Shown piece after piece: positions 1 to 27,940 of a DNA stretch of 28,641 nucleotides; the stretch's first letter is position 1; each line of letters opens with the position of its first letter. Under the pieces are notes generated by a model. The model had not been told where the DNA came from and made no database searches. It saw only the letters and a list, made by a program, of their open reading frames with translations. The stretch is taken from the NCBI GenBank assembly GCA_019648995.1, contig BLXT01000362.1, forward strand, positions 186,678 to 215,318, in the 5' to 3' direction. Made by a program: the position numbers and the translations under genes. The DNA is from Plakobranchus ocellatus. Taxonomy: Eukaryota > Mollusca > Gastropoda > Plakobranchidae.

Positions 1-61
<61 letters not shown>
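1..61. repeat. (TTA)n trinucleotide microsatellite
   Basis: An uninterrupted TTA/TAT run of about 20 units starts at the window edge, so its true length is unknown. It lies in what is probably an intron of the plus-strand gene whose last exon begins near 545. Confidence 0.95.
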
Positions 62-544
62 CGGTGTTGTTGCTGTTATGCTGGCATAATCAATGTAGGC
101 GCCCAAGCAATTCAAATTAAACGCGCAACTTTATTTCAAAGTTTTGTGTATTTTGTTGCCCGCAAGGTATTGGCATTAGTCTTACAATATTTTTCCTCGA
201 AGCATAATTACCTTAATGAGTCTACAAAATATGTAGCCTATAGCTTTAGTTTTGGGCATTATGCATGTGAGGTCATCTAGAATTTATTTAAAATAAAACA
301 GAACGAAAACACTCATAATCATAAAATGTTAAGATATATGCACAACTGTAACTCATTACTTTTTTGTGTGTGAAAAATTGTACATTGAATTAAATAATGA
401 AAAAAAAAAAAAGAAGAGAAAAAACATAATCTAGGGTTGGGAGAGGGTTAAGTTTTTACATTCTTGTATTTTTATCTCTAATAATCGAGTATGTTTCTTC
501 TCACACAAAAAGCTGAAATGTTTTCATATCTTTTTGACCACCAG
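62..544 (+). other. Probable 3' part of an intron, ending in acceptor at 543-544
   Basis: This AT-rich stretch has no supported coding sequence. A poly(A) run lies at 400-412. The coding frame of the downstream exon meets in-frame stops at 514-516 and 535-537. A pyrimidine-rich stretch (521-536) runs into CCAG at 541-544, and a second AG lies at 549-550. Both possible acceptors leave the downstream frame in the same phase, so either could be used. Confidence 0.6.
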
Positions 545-3306
545 TATCAGAAAATAACACAGAGGAAGGCTACTCGACACTTCGAACTGTACAGGTAGCA
601 AATCATGGAGTTACCAGACCCCGCTCTGCTCAACACAGGAAGTTTCGACTATCATCTGCACAAGCAACCAAAGGCAGGCCTCTGTCAGCAAATCAGCCAC
701 GAACAGTAAATGGAGCGCACAACTCTAATGTTGGAGACAGGGTCTTAGATTATGTGGCCAACTCTAGTAATTCAAGGGGTGGAGGGAGAAGGCAGGTTGG
801 GCGAAAACAAGCAAGATCTGGTAGTAATAATAATACTAATAATACGTATATGTCTAATGCTTCAAACACTAATGGTAATAGAAACAATAACACTAGTACA
901 AACACTGATACAGAGAGTACAAACGAAATAAGCACTAGCAGTAGCCATAGGAACGAGGGAGGAAGTGACAATGGAGATAATGAAGAAGATGAAAACAATC
1001 AGGGAAAAAACCAAAGCCGATCAAATAGTAGTGATTCAAGCAGAAGCAGAAGTGGGAGCGGAAGCAGGCGTGGAAGGCGTACCCGCTCTAGCAGTGGCTC
1101 CCCTTTTCGCTCGCCTCGGCACACAGAAACGCACTTGAAGCACAGCAACAACCCAGCGCTCAGGTTGTGGCTGCGTCGCAAAGACAAAGAATTTAGGCAG
1201 AGGAGGAAAGAGGACAAGGCTCGGCAGCTGGCTGAGAAGCTAGACAAACAAGAGGAGATGCGAAAGAGGGATTCTCTCTTTCAGGACTCGGAAAAGAAAG
1301 TCAAAGAATGGATGACAAAGAAGAGAAAAGAGGCCAATAGGCAAGCAAGAGAAGAGCGCAGAAAGTTAAAAGAGGAAGAAAAGGAGAGGCAGGAGCGAGA
1401 GGCCATTCAGCAGCAGTACAACAGCCCGTTCAAACTTAGTGAACGACCACAATCTGCTCCTTCAGGCTCAGTAACGCATCACGGCAGAAAACTCTTTATT
1501 CCCATTGTGCGGCCAGAGAGACCTATTGCTGGAGGAGGAAGCAATAACAACGCACATGAAAACGCAACCAACGTAGCTGAGGTCAATGGGTCTCCTGGTG
1601 ATAGGGACAAAGAGGGAAGCGAAGGATCCGAAATCGAACCCAAGATCCCTAGACCTCCACTAGCTTCCAAGTTTGTGTATCGGCGTCCAGTTTCTGGGCG
1701 TGTCAGACTGATGAAGCTGCAGCAGGAGAGAAAGGCGGATGCCAAACGCACAGAGGTGGAGAAAATGCTGCATGAAAAGAAGCTTGCAGAGGAGAAGGCG
1801 AGAAAAATGCGCATGTCCTATGACCAGTGGCTACTCAAGAAGCGCTCAGAAGACTATGCTAAACGGCAGGAAGCAGCTCATCAAAGGGCACTTGCCAAAT
1901 CAGACCCTGAGCTGGAGAGGATTGTGCCTGAGGTAGCCAAGAGAAGGATAGAGAACATAAAGCGTGGTAAGAGACGTGTAAACACAGGTGATAAAACCTT
2001 AAACAAAGAAGTCAACAAGTCATTTGGTGGTGGAGATTTTAACAGTGATGGAGAGACCAACGACGAAGCTCCCAATACTCAGGCTGCGAGTTATCGGCTA
2101 GAGGTCTCAGGCACCTCCTTCAAGCAAAGGCCTTCTAGTGCAAAAGCCTCGCTAAACCCCAGAGTGTCGAAATCTCCCCGCAGACCAAAGTCCGCGCATC
2201 CTCGAGTCCAGTCAGTAATGGACGAGAGTGACCCACCAAAGAATGCCTTCAAACTTCCGTTCCCCAGTGAAAACGGTGCTCCTAAACACGTCCTGGCCAA
2301 ACAAGACAAGCTATTTGCACACCATATAACTCACCCTGAATCACCTCCTGGGGCAACAGTACATCCTCAGAGAACAGAAGATACTGTAACTGAAGTATTA
2401 TCACCGACAGAGGAACACCTGTCACAAACCGCAGAACAGACACAGCCTTCAGGGGATGTTATATGTGATAAAAAGTTACACGTTGATGATAATGCTGAGC
2501 CCAAAGCTTCGTTTTTTGTCACAGAAGGGAACTTTGAACAGACAACAAATGCACCAGACGAGAATTTCAATTCAAGCTTTCAGGAACCAGACACAATGAG
2601 TGAAAACAACGCACAACTGGAAACAGACAAAGACAAAAATGATTTCAAATCTGAAGAGCAACAAGTCCAATCTGAAGCGAATGATGAGAGCGTGAGAGTC
2701 AAACCAGCAGAGCAAGGCAGCAGCCAAGTTACACAAGACAATGACACTGATGATATGGCCGAGGTTGAAGCTAACAAACAGCCAATGGAGCAACCTGACA
2801 TAAAAGTAATAAAAGATGAAGATGGCGATGGTGCTCATGGTGATGAATATCAAGAACCCCTTGAGCTTGACCTTGGTGGTTCTGGGGATGAAAAAGTAGA
2901 GCTGAACTATGAGGAGGAAATGGAAGATGCACAAAAGATGGCAGCAGGTGACGTTGTTGAAGATGGCAATGTCGCTCAGACCATAGAAGTGGCAGAGAAC
3001 ACTGGCCTGGAGGTAAGGGCATCCAGACACAGCAACAAGCGTGTCTCGTTTCAGGAAGAGACTTTGGTTTATGAACCTCCAGACTTGGAAGACTTGCCAG
3101 ACGATGAGGATTTTTTTCATGGGGAAAGCAATGGTGGCGGTGAGGAGGGCAATGCTGACTATTTGCAGAGTGATGACAGGACTGATGATTACAACGACGA
3201 TTTCAATGAAGACATCAGTGGTGATGATGATGATGAAGATGATGAAGCAGAAGATGAAAGAGGGAACTATTCTGGAGATGAAACACCTCGGGATGATGAG
3301 TTCTGA
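545..3306 (+). CDS. 3'-terminal exon of a coiled-coil, RPxSA-box protein (CCDC181-like, tentative)
   Basis: The open frame has no in-window start: it runs upstream of the first start-like codon at 754 (a GTG) to a splice acceptor near 545, giving about 919 residues. Residues below count from codon 547. An N-terminal part carries RPRSA (24) and RPLSA (44), then an Asn/Ser-rich stretch and an Arg/Ser-rich stretch. Two Lys/Arg/Glu coiled-coil regions (about 208-292 and 385-455) contain Trp boxes at W208 (WLRRK), W255 (WMTKK) and W428 (WLLKK). Further boxes are RPQSA (300), RPSSA (528) and RPKSA (546), with a variant RPVSG at 380. The C-terminal third is acidic, with RVSF at 832 and a closing Asp/Glu tail containing YNDDF. 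Repeated W-L-x-K-K boxes followed by charged helices resemble vertebrate CCDC181 as I remember it, a ciliary/microtubule-associated protein, but the domain order differs. Identity is tentative; a related microtubule-associated coiled-coil protein is possible. The reading frame itself is near certain. Confidence 0.8.
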
Positions 3307-3425
3307 AGGAAAAAAAAAACTTTTTTCTTTGGGGGGAGGGGGGACAAAAAATTTGCATAAGTCCTAAAACCAGTGTCGACTCAAGAAGTGCTTGGGAGAC
3401 TAAATAAAATTTTAAGGAAGGTTTT
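3307..3425 (+). other. 3' UTR of the coiled-coil gene
   Basis: The stop TGA is at 3304-3306. A canonical AATAAA lies at 3403-3408, about 100 bases downstream, so cleavage is expected near 3420-3430. Two further AATAAA hexamers at 3576-3581 and 3589-3594 could serve a longer isoform. Confidence 0.6.
3403..3408 (+). terminator. Poly(A) signal AATAAA
   Basis: Canonical hexamer about 97 bases after the stop codon of the coiled-coil gene. It is the first AATAAA after the stop. Confidence 0.65.
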
Positions 3426-4068
3426 CTTTATATTTTTTTACATCAAACGGGCAGAAAATACAAAACTCTGGAGCTAGCAATTTTCGACTTCAGTTTGTAT
3501 CATGACAAAACACATGTCTTACATTACAATACCTCTATAACCTTTTCTTTCAGCTGTTTTGCTGATTTCAATCTCAATAAATCAATCCAATAAATGAATT
3601 AGCCTAATGTGAAATATAAATCGACGTATAAGATGATCAGAACCAGACCAGCTACAATGTTAACGATTGCAACTTTACAACCACTTACATTAATTAAGTT
3701 GAGGCAAAGACTTTTTAATTAGATTTTTTTCCACTACATGGGTTTATAAAAAATTACTATAATCTATTCAATGTTTTACAACCGGACAATAATGACTAAA
3801 GTATCTGATTTGAAGGGCATGATCATAAGATTTTTTTTTATCTCAACTTCTATACTGGAACAGCTGCTAAAAATAATTAAATAATTACAAGCTGCAGGTT
3901 TCAAATTTGTCAACGGACTGATGTAAACATACGAAGACCTCAGTTGCATGACAGTGTATCCTTTTCACCCTCGCATCCCAACACAATCTTAGGTTTAGTT
4001 TTAAGAGACTGAAACAATAACAGGCGATACATCTTTGAACTTGTAGTGTATGGATTAGTTTAATTACC

Positions 4069-4080
<12 letters not shown>

Positions 4081-4131
<51 letters not shown>
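4081..4131. repeat. (AG)n dinucleotide microsatellite
   Basis: A perfect AG repeat of about 25 units. It is a homopurine tract on the plus strand. Confidence 0.97.
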
Positions 4132-4133
<2 letters not shown>

Positions 4134-4381
4134 CAAAATAACATTAAATTCGTGGTGTAATGAGCTCAAGAGAAGAGCATTGAGAACTGGTGAGTGTACT
4201 GAGTATACATTGTATGTGTGGAGAACAGAGACTGCTGTTTGGATGTGGCTGTAGGCAAACAATTTTTACCGGATTGATGGTCATATGTACTATTATGGTT
4301 TAATATGCGAGCCTTCTTCACGTTGATGTTGTTTGGGGTCTTTATATTTGTTGATGTAAAGACCCGATTAAGTCTCTGGTG

Positions 4382-4413
4382 TATTATTATTATTATTATT
4401 ATTATCATCATCA
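4382..4413. repeat. (TAT)n / (ATC)n compound microsatellite
   Basis: A run of about eight TAT units passes directly into three ATC units. Confidence 0.93.
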
Positions 4414-6338
4414 TATAGTGTATGACAAAGTAAGATTATTACCTGGATTGGTACAAAAGCGTGTGAGGTGTTGATTGAAAGGCTTTTCTGTATTTGATTG
4501 TTTTCATAGTCATGGAAGTATGGAAGTTTGAGAGGTAGACTTTCAACTATTGCATTTGTCACAATGTTACTTTCATTTTTATCAAATTGTTATTGCCAAC
4601 AATTTTTAGGACAGCTGTCTCTAGATGATATGGCTAGTACAATATGATACTTATTGCCATGTGCCTTTTTTTTTTTCAATTGAATGTCATTATTTCCATC
4701 GAGTAACTATTGAATTTTGTTAAATTTTTATAAGCTGAGCTATCACAAGATGTAATCCTATGATAATTATGTGGTTTCTATTTAAGTAACTTGAGATTAG
4801 TCCAGAGGAGAGAAATTTTGCTCTTTGGAAAATAAGTTGCTCTTTACCTCTTCAGAATTTTTTTAAAAGCCTAAAATGCTTAAATCTTGGGGAAAAAAGC
4901 AGCCCATCTTTACCAGTGTTCATCATTGGAAAGTTCAGGTTAGTCAATGGCTTAAATTATTCAAAATGCGGCTGTTGTGACCTCAAGGCCAGTTATTTGT
5001 TCCCCAAGATTTTTTTTGAGAGAGTTTATGACCCTCAGAATGAAATAAGACAATGATATTACTATTGATGTTCCTATTTGCCCTCAACTTCAAACCTGTC
5101 TATTGTTTTGTATTATGACTTGTCTTAGAGTTTATCAAATTATGTTCAGCTATTAATCATGTATGATTTCATCCATTTTTCTATAACAGTACATGTACCT
5201 ATATATTTTGTACCGGACTACAAGATAAAAGTTTTGCCTCTGCCTTTCCACCCATCTACCCCCTTCCTCTTCATATTATGATCTCATGTTCCATGGTGAT
5301 TGTGTTTTAACAATTTTAAAAAATACCTCAACTCTTTTTGTTTGAAAAATGGCATACATCACTTTCTTTTTAGGGTTCATTGATAAACAGTAGTGGTACT
5401 GATTGAATTAAAATGGAAATACTAAAATATAATATATGATCTCCATTTCTGCATTTATATCAATTAATGAAAAAAAAAAATGCTTCTCAGTTTCTCAAAG
5501 AAATCCAAAGAAAAGCAACTCATGTTATTTAAGATTGCCATTTTAATTTCAGATCAACTCATTTTATGGGACAGTGGAACATTACATTCCTCTTTTCATT
5601 AATTAGCTTTAATTGTTATTCTTATTAATATCATTTGCTTTTAGTAATATCATAGAATCTTTTAAAATTAGTACCTTTTTTAAAATAGATGCTTGCTATG
5701 TTACCCAAAATTTCAAACAAGATTACATCTTAAAACTCCCTAACACAATTTCCAATACATGTACTGTACTTAAATGATCCACAACTTATAGAGTAATGTA
5801 GTTCAGCTTTAATGGGAAATGGTTCATATAACTTTTGCTGGATTATTCCTTCTCATAACCTCTACAACATTCTGATTTTATATTTTTTCACATTTTTTAG
5901 TGTTTTTTAAAACCCGTTTTATTAAACAAGAATGCATATAACTGATATGAGTTTTGTTTTTTGCTTTGATTCCTAAATTATACTTCTCCTTCAACGATAT
6001 AACAGAGAGAGCTTTAAAATGCCATTACTATACAATCTGAAAAATGTATAAAATTGTTTTTCTCCATATAACACACAAATATTAAGTGTTTGAGCCCACC
6101 AGAGCTATTACTTGCAAGCAATTGCAGATACTTTTGCACAATAACCTTAAAAAAATGTATGGACTCAGAATTGAAAAAGGTTCTTTAAAAGAAAATCTTT
6201 GAACGTGTATATTTTTTAACAGATATGGGCTGGATATGTGAGATTTTTTTTCTATGAAAGTAATAACTGTAAGCTTAATCATTAAATGTGACTTTCGACC
6301 AATTTGCTCTGGTTCCCTAAAATATTCCTCACCCCTAC

Positions 6339-6341
<3 letters not shown>

Positions 6342-6384
<43 letters not shown>
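6342..6384. repeat. (CT)n dinucleotide microsatellite
   Basis: A perfect CT repeat of about 21 units. It is a homopyrimidine tract on the plus strand and sits just beyond the predicted YIPF3 poly(A) site. Confidence 0.97.
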
Positions 6385-6388
<4 letters not shown>

Positions 6389-6465
6389 ACACAGGTCTTC
6401 CACTGTTAAGTATAAGATAAAGAATAAGAAGTGATTAATTTTAGAAGAGGAAGTATTCAAATACA

Positions 6466-6471
6466 TTTATT
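6466..6471 (-). terminator. Candidate YIPF3 poly(A) signal (AATAAA on minus)
   Basis: TTTATT on the plus strand is AATAAA on the minus strand, 200 bases after the predicted YIPF3 stop codon. A second TTTATT at 6522-6527 could give a shorter 3' UTR. Confidence 0.5.
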
Positions 6472-6670
6472 GCAATTTCAAATAAAAATATAACAAAACT
6501 CAGAAATAGAGAGTGCATATATTTATTTGATCAAAGAGTGCATTTAGAGAGTAACCCACAAATAAAGCAACATGATTTGAGACCAGTCCTTACAAGATGC
6601 ATAACACTTTGAAGGAAAAAAAAAAAAAACATAAAGAAGTTTTGCCTCAATCAACATGCACTTCAAAAAG

Positions 6671-25084
<18,414 letters not shown>

Positions 25085-25383
25085 TTTATTGTTCTTAGTG
25101 AAGAGAAAACAAATTTGGGGAGAGTTCAATAGATCTAGGCCTAAGACTTCCAAGTATAAAAAGGCCAAATGAGAATTTGTTTCATCGTTCACCTTTCTTC
25201 AATATGGCAAAAAATATTGAATTTTCCTTTTTGCTGTGAGGCTAAGTATGAGTCACGACGTTAACGGTGCATTATAACAAACCCACGACCAAAATACTCT
25301 TTATTATCTTGCTATGCAATCATTAGTGCATCATAAATCATTAATAACGTATATATATTTTAAAGCTTCCTTGATCGCTACCT
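25085..25383. promoter_or_regulatory. Shared 5' flank of YIPF3 (minus) and tRNA-Gln (plus)
   Basis: About 300 bases separate the YIPF3 start codon from the tRNA gene, so the YIPF3 core promoter and 5' UTR should lie here. A TATAAAAAGG at 25155-25164 is a good TATA box but points to the plus strand. No experimental start site is known from the sequence. Confidence 0.45.
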
Positions 25384-25455
25384 GGTCCCATGGTGTAATG
25401 GTTAGCACTCTGGACTTTGAATCCAGCGATCCGAGTTCAAATCTCGGTGGGACCT
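25384..25455 (+). tRNA. tRNA-Gln (anticodon UUG)
   Basis: A 72-nt gene without intron. The acceptor stem GGTCCCA pairs with TGGGACC, with discriminator T. The D arm follows from TGGTGTAATGG (A box, 25391-25401). The anticodon stem CTGGA/TCCAG encloses the loop CTTTGAA with anticodon TTG. The T arm CCGAG/CTCGG encloses TTCAAAT and includes the B box (about 25433-25443). TTTT at 25459-25462 is a fitting Pol III terminator. As I recall it, the sequence matches vertebrate tRNA-Gln(UUG) essentially base for base, so it looks intact. Confidence 0.98.
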
Positions 25456-26049
25456 CGCTTTTGAAAAATTTTTTTCTTCATCTTTTGAAATGAATATTGT
25501 TTATTGCGACAGAAATTAGTTTTCAACGTAGCTGCCTCATAACTTCAAGACCTTTATTATTTCTGTAGCCGCTTGAAAGTTGAGCCCCCTTTTGATTTTT
25601 TTTTTTTCGCTTTATGCTTCTGTACGAGTGTCTTTGATAGGCCTGCTGTATCTTTAAGTTGTCTGATTTTGAAATTAATTGTTTTTCCATAAGAGCGCTG
25701 CAACCATTATTTTTTTTTAAAGCATTACTATTACCGCACTGCTACTATTAGTACTATTGTCTTAATTATGGGATTACTCTACGATCCGTATGATAATAAT
25801 TGCCAATGAAATCATCATAATCGTCGTGTTTCTTTGATGCTGTCGCCGTCGTAGAGATATCATTTGTCTCTTTCTTTTGTTAATCAGCTCATTTACTATA
25901 CCATATCATTTCATTTACTTTTCATCTACTTCTTGTGTTATAGTGTTCATTACCATCTTGATATATTCGTTGTCATTACTGAATAAACGTTAAAAGCTCA
26001 AAGTGACAAGTAGAGTCTTATTTATGGAGAAATCATAGACAGAACTGTC
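25456..26049. other. Spacer between tRNA gene and LTR-element fragment
   Basis: AT-rich, with no open frame of note. The last part (about 25980-26049) may be 5' leader of the retroelement, since the gag-like ATG follows at 26050, but no LTR, primer-binding site or target duplication could be recognised. Confidence 0.6.
25459..25462 (+). terminator. Pol III terminator of tRNA-Gln
   Basis: TTTT lies three bases after the tRNA discriminator base. A longer T run at about 25469-25475 gives a backup. Confidence 0.85.
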
Positions 26050-27006
26050 ATGGCGACTATCAAGTGCCCAGCACCTAGGTGCGACACCGATTGCCCCTGG
26101 ATATGCCAACCGAAGTCATTACCCGTGTTCTCGACTTTCACAGTGTCACAGTTCATGCGGCTCACGCGCATCAATCTGCTTCAGCTGCAGCGGTCAGGGC
26201 TGAAATGGTTTGGCGTCCAACAGTATTGGCAGCGGGTACAGTGAAAAGTGGGCATATTTCTTCCGCAGGTGGAAAGACTACAAACAAGGCCACCCACCTC
26301 ATAGGCTCAGACATAGTGCTCTAGCTCTTAAAATACTGTGGTGAGGAACTGTGCAAAGACCTCACAAGGACCTCGTCGCCCTGCCCTCCAGTGACGAGAA
26401 CACCATTCTTAAAAATAATAGAGGACCCTCGCAGTTCGCCAAGAAAACATAATGTCGCACGAGTCCAACTACAGCAGATGCCACAGGACAGAGATGAACC
26501 TATCAGGGCCTTTGCTGCTCGCCTCAGAGGACAAGCAAGGGCCTGCAACTTCAACATCAGTGTCCATCCGTTACCTGCGGTGCCAGCTTTGATTACAGCG
26601 ATGTCATGGTTCGGAACGTGCTTATTACTAATATTAGGGGCCGAATGATGAAGAGATTCGGCTAGACATCCTCGGTGAGTCAAGACGAACATGTTGCTGG
26701 AAGATGCACTCCGCTATATCGAGGCAAAGGAAATGGCAAGAGGTCTGCCACTCGTCTTGTTGAAAATGGCCCATCCATTGTTGCAACAACAAGCTCTTAC
26801 AAGTGACAGGACAAACCCAGCTCAGATGGTGGCAGGAACTCAGCCTTATCGAGTACGTGCGGGTATTGCGTCAGATTAAGCCATATCACGAGGAGGCAGG
26901 AGAACATGACGAAGTGTCCAGCATACGGGAAAAGTGCACGACGTGCGGGACCACCCACCACTTCGCAAATATCTGCAAGAAGACATCACAAGTTAACGCC
27001 ATCTAA
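26050..27006 (+). pseudogene. Decayed gag of a Ty3/gypsy-like LTR retrotransposon
   Basis: The sequence is distinctly more GC-rich than its surroundings. The gag-like frame begins at an ATG (26050) but changes frame several times and has internal stops (for example at 26322-26324). Recognisable parts are a capsid-type block around QDRDEPIRAFAARLRGQA (about 26484-26537) and a CCHC zinc knuckle with the spacing C-x2-C-x4-H-x4-C (26935-26976, CTTCGTTHHFANIC). Such gag proteins bind and package the element RNA. The breaks leave no functional protein. The family placement rests on block similarity remembered from invertebrate gypsy-like elements. Confidence 0.8.
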
Positions 27007-27940
27007 AAAAAAAATCTCATCATACTCCCTCACCAACAACCCTGTACGACGCTGCTGCCATCTTTGACAGCCTTTGCAGAACTGACGAAACAACTCCAGT
27101 GTCCAATGCCCATTCTGTAAGTCTAGATCACCACGTGTACAATGAATTCTGCATGGCATGGGAAAAACCTCAGCCCCTCGTTGACGTCACTATTCAGTGA
27201 ACTCAGACACCCAATCTCTTGGCTTTCCCACGGCCCTCTCACCTCCCATACGCCCGGTCACTTTTTCAGCCATGACATACACTGGATGCTAGTTAGGCCT
27301 GGCTGGCACTGTGCGGTATCTCCTGCCCGTTAATATGAAGACTGGTGTCAGCGGTGAATCATGGGACGATTAACATCATTGGAGCATTCACTTTCTGGAT
27401 CTTGGGAACATCGCCATTTAACATCGAGCTGGAGACCCGTCAGACGGTATACTTTACCATTACTAAGGAACGGATGTTTTTGAGTAAGTAGGCATGCTTT
27501 GCCCTTGGGAAAATTCACCCCAGTTTCCCCACAATTGGCGAAACGAATGCTGCCAGTTGTGCCAAAAACAGTCCACATTCTGACACCCAGAATGTCTCCA
27601 TGCACGTACCCCTGTCGCGTGCGTCTCTCCACCACCGCCCCCAACAGCCCTCCCATTTACAGCCACCAAAGAGAATAGGGACCGTTTGGAAACATGGTTG
27701 CTAAACTACTATAGCACCAGCACCAAATGAACACCAGCCACTTCCGAAGATGTCTGGTCCACCCATATGCCTTATGTTTGACTCTGATGCCCGTCCCGTA
27801 GCCCATCACATCCTTATTCCAGTTCCCGTCTATTGGTAGAACAATGCCAAAGCTGGCCTTGACCAATATGTGCGCCTTGGTGTCGTTCAGCCGGCCCCAA
27901 TAGACTTAGTGCATCCAGCGGGGAATTCCGGCAGTGACCT
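27007..27940 (+). pseudogene. Decayed region downstream of gag (protease/linker toward pol)
   Basis: Continues the same GC-rich element on the plus strand with many stops and frame changes. Short readable blocks include LLPVNMKTGVSG (near 27320), ENRDRLETWLLNYYST (near 27670-27717) and DQYVRLGVVQPAP (near 27860-27900). They resemble the stretch between gag and the reverse-transcriptase core of gypsy-like elements. The fragment ends before any reverse transcriptase motif, so the element is truncated. No LTR is visible at either end. Minus-strand open frames here are shadows. Confidence 0.65.

Larger units (their letters stand above)
3426..6465. other. Convergent intergenic region, no gene seen
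   Basis: This AT-rich DNA lies between the 3' ends of two convergent genes. The open frames are short, and several are artefacts of the dinucleotide tracts. I see no splice-bounded conserved peptide here. It contains the microsatellites at 4081-4131, 4382-4413 and 6342-6384. Parts could be long 3' UTR of either gene. Confidence 0.6.

Noticed and set aside
754-756. Start codon of the 850-residue frame
   Set aside because: The codon at 754 is GTG inside a continuous open frame that extends upstream with RPxSA boxes to a splice acceptor; it is not a start.
3010-3018. GAGGTAAGG as an internal donor in the coiled-coil exon
   Set aside because: Good donor consensus, but the frame continues unbroken with conserved-looking RVSF and acidic segments, so no intron is needed.
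2572-3120. Minus-strand open frames under the coiled-coil exon (also 750-998, 999-1247, 1479-1814)
   Set aside because: Shadows of a low-complexity coding exon; composition reflects the complement of acidic and Ser/Asn codons, with no family match.
3885-4262. 125-residue minus frame with Leu/Ser run
   Set aside because: Created by translating the AG microsatellite; no conserved peptide.
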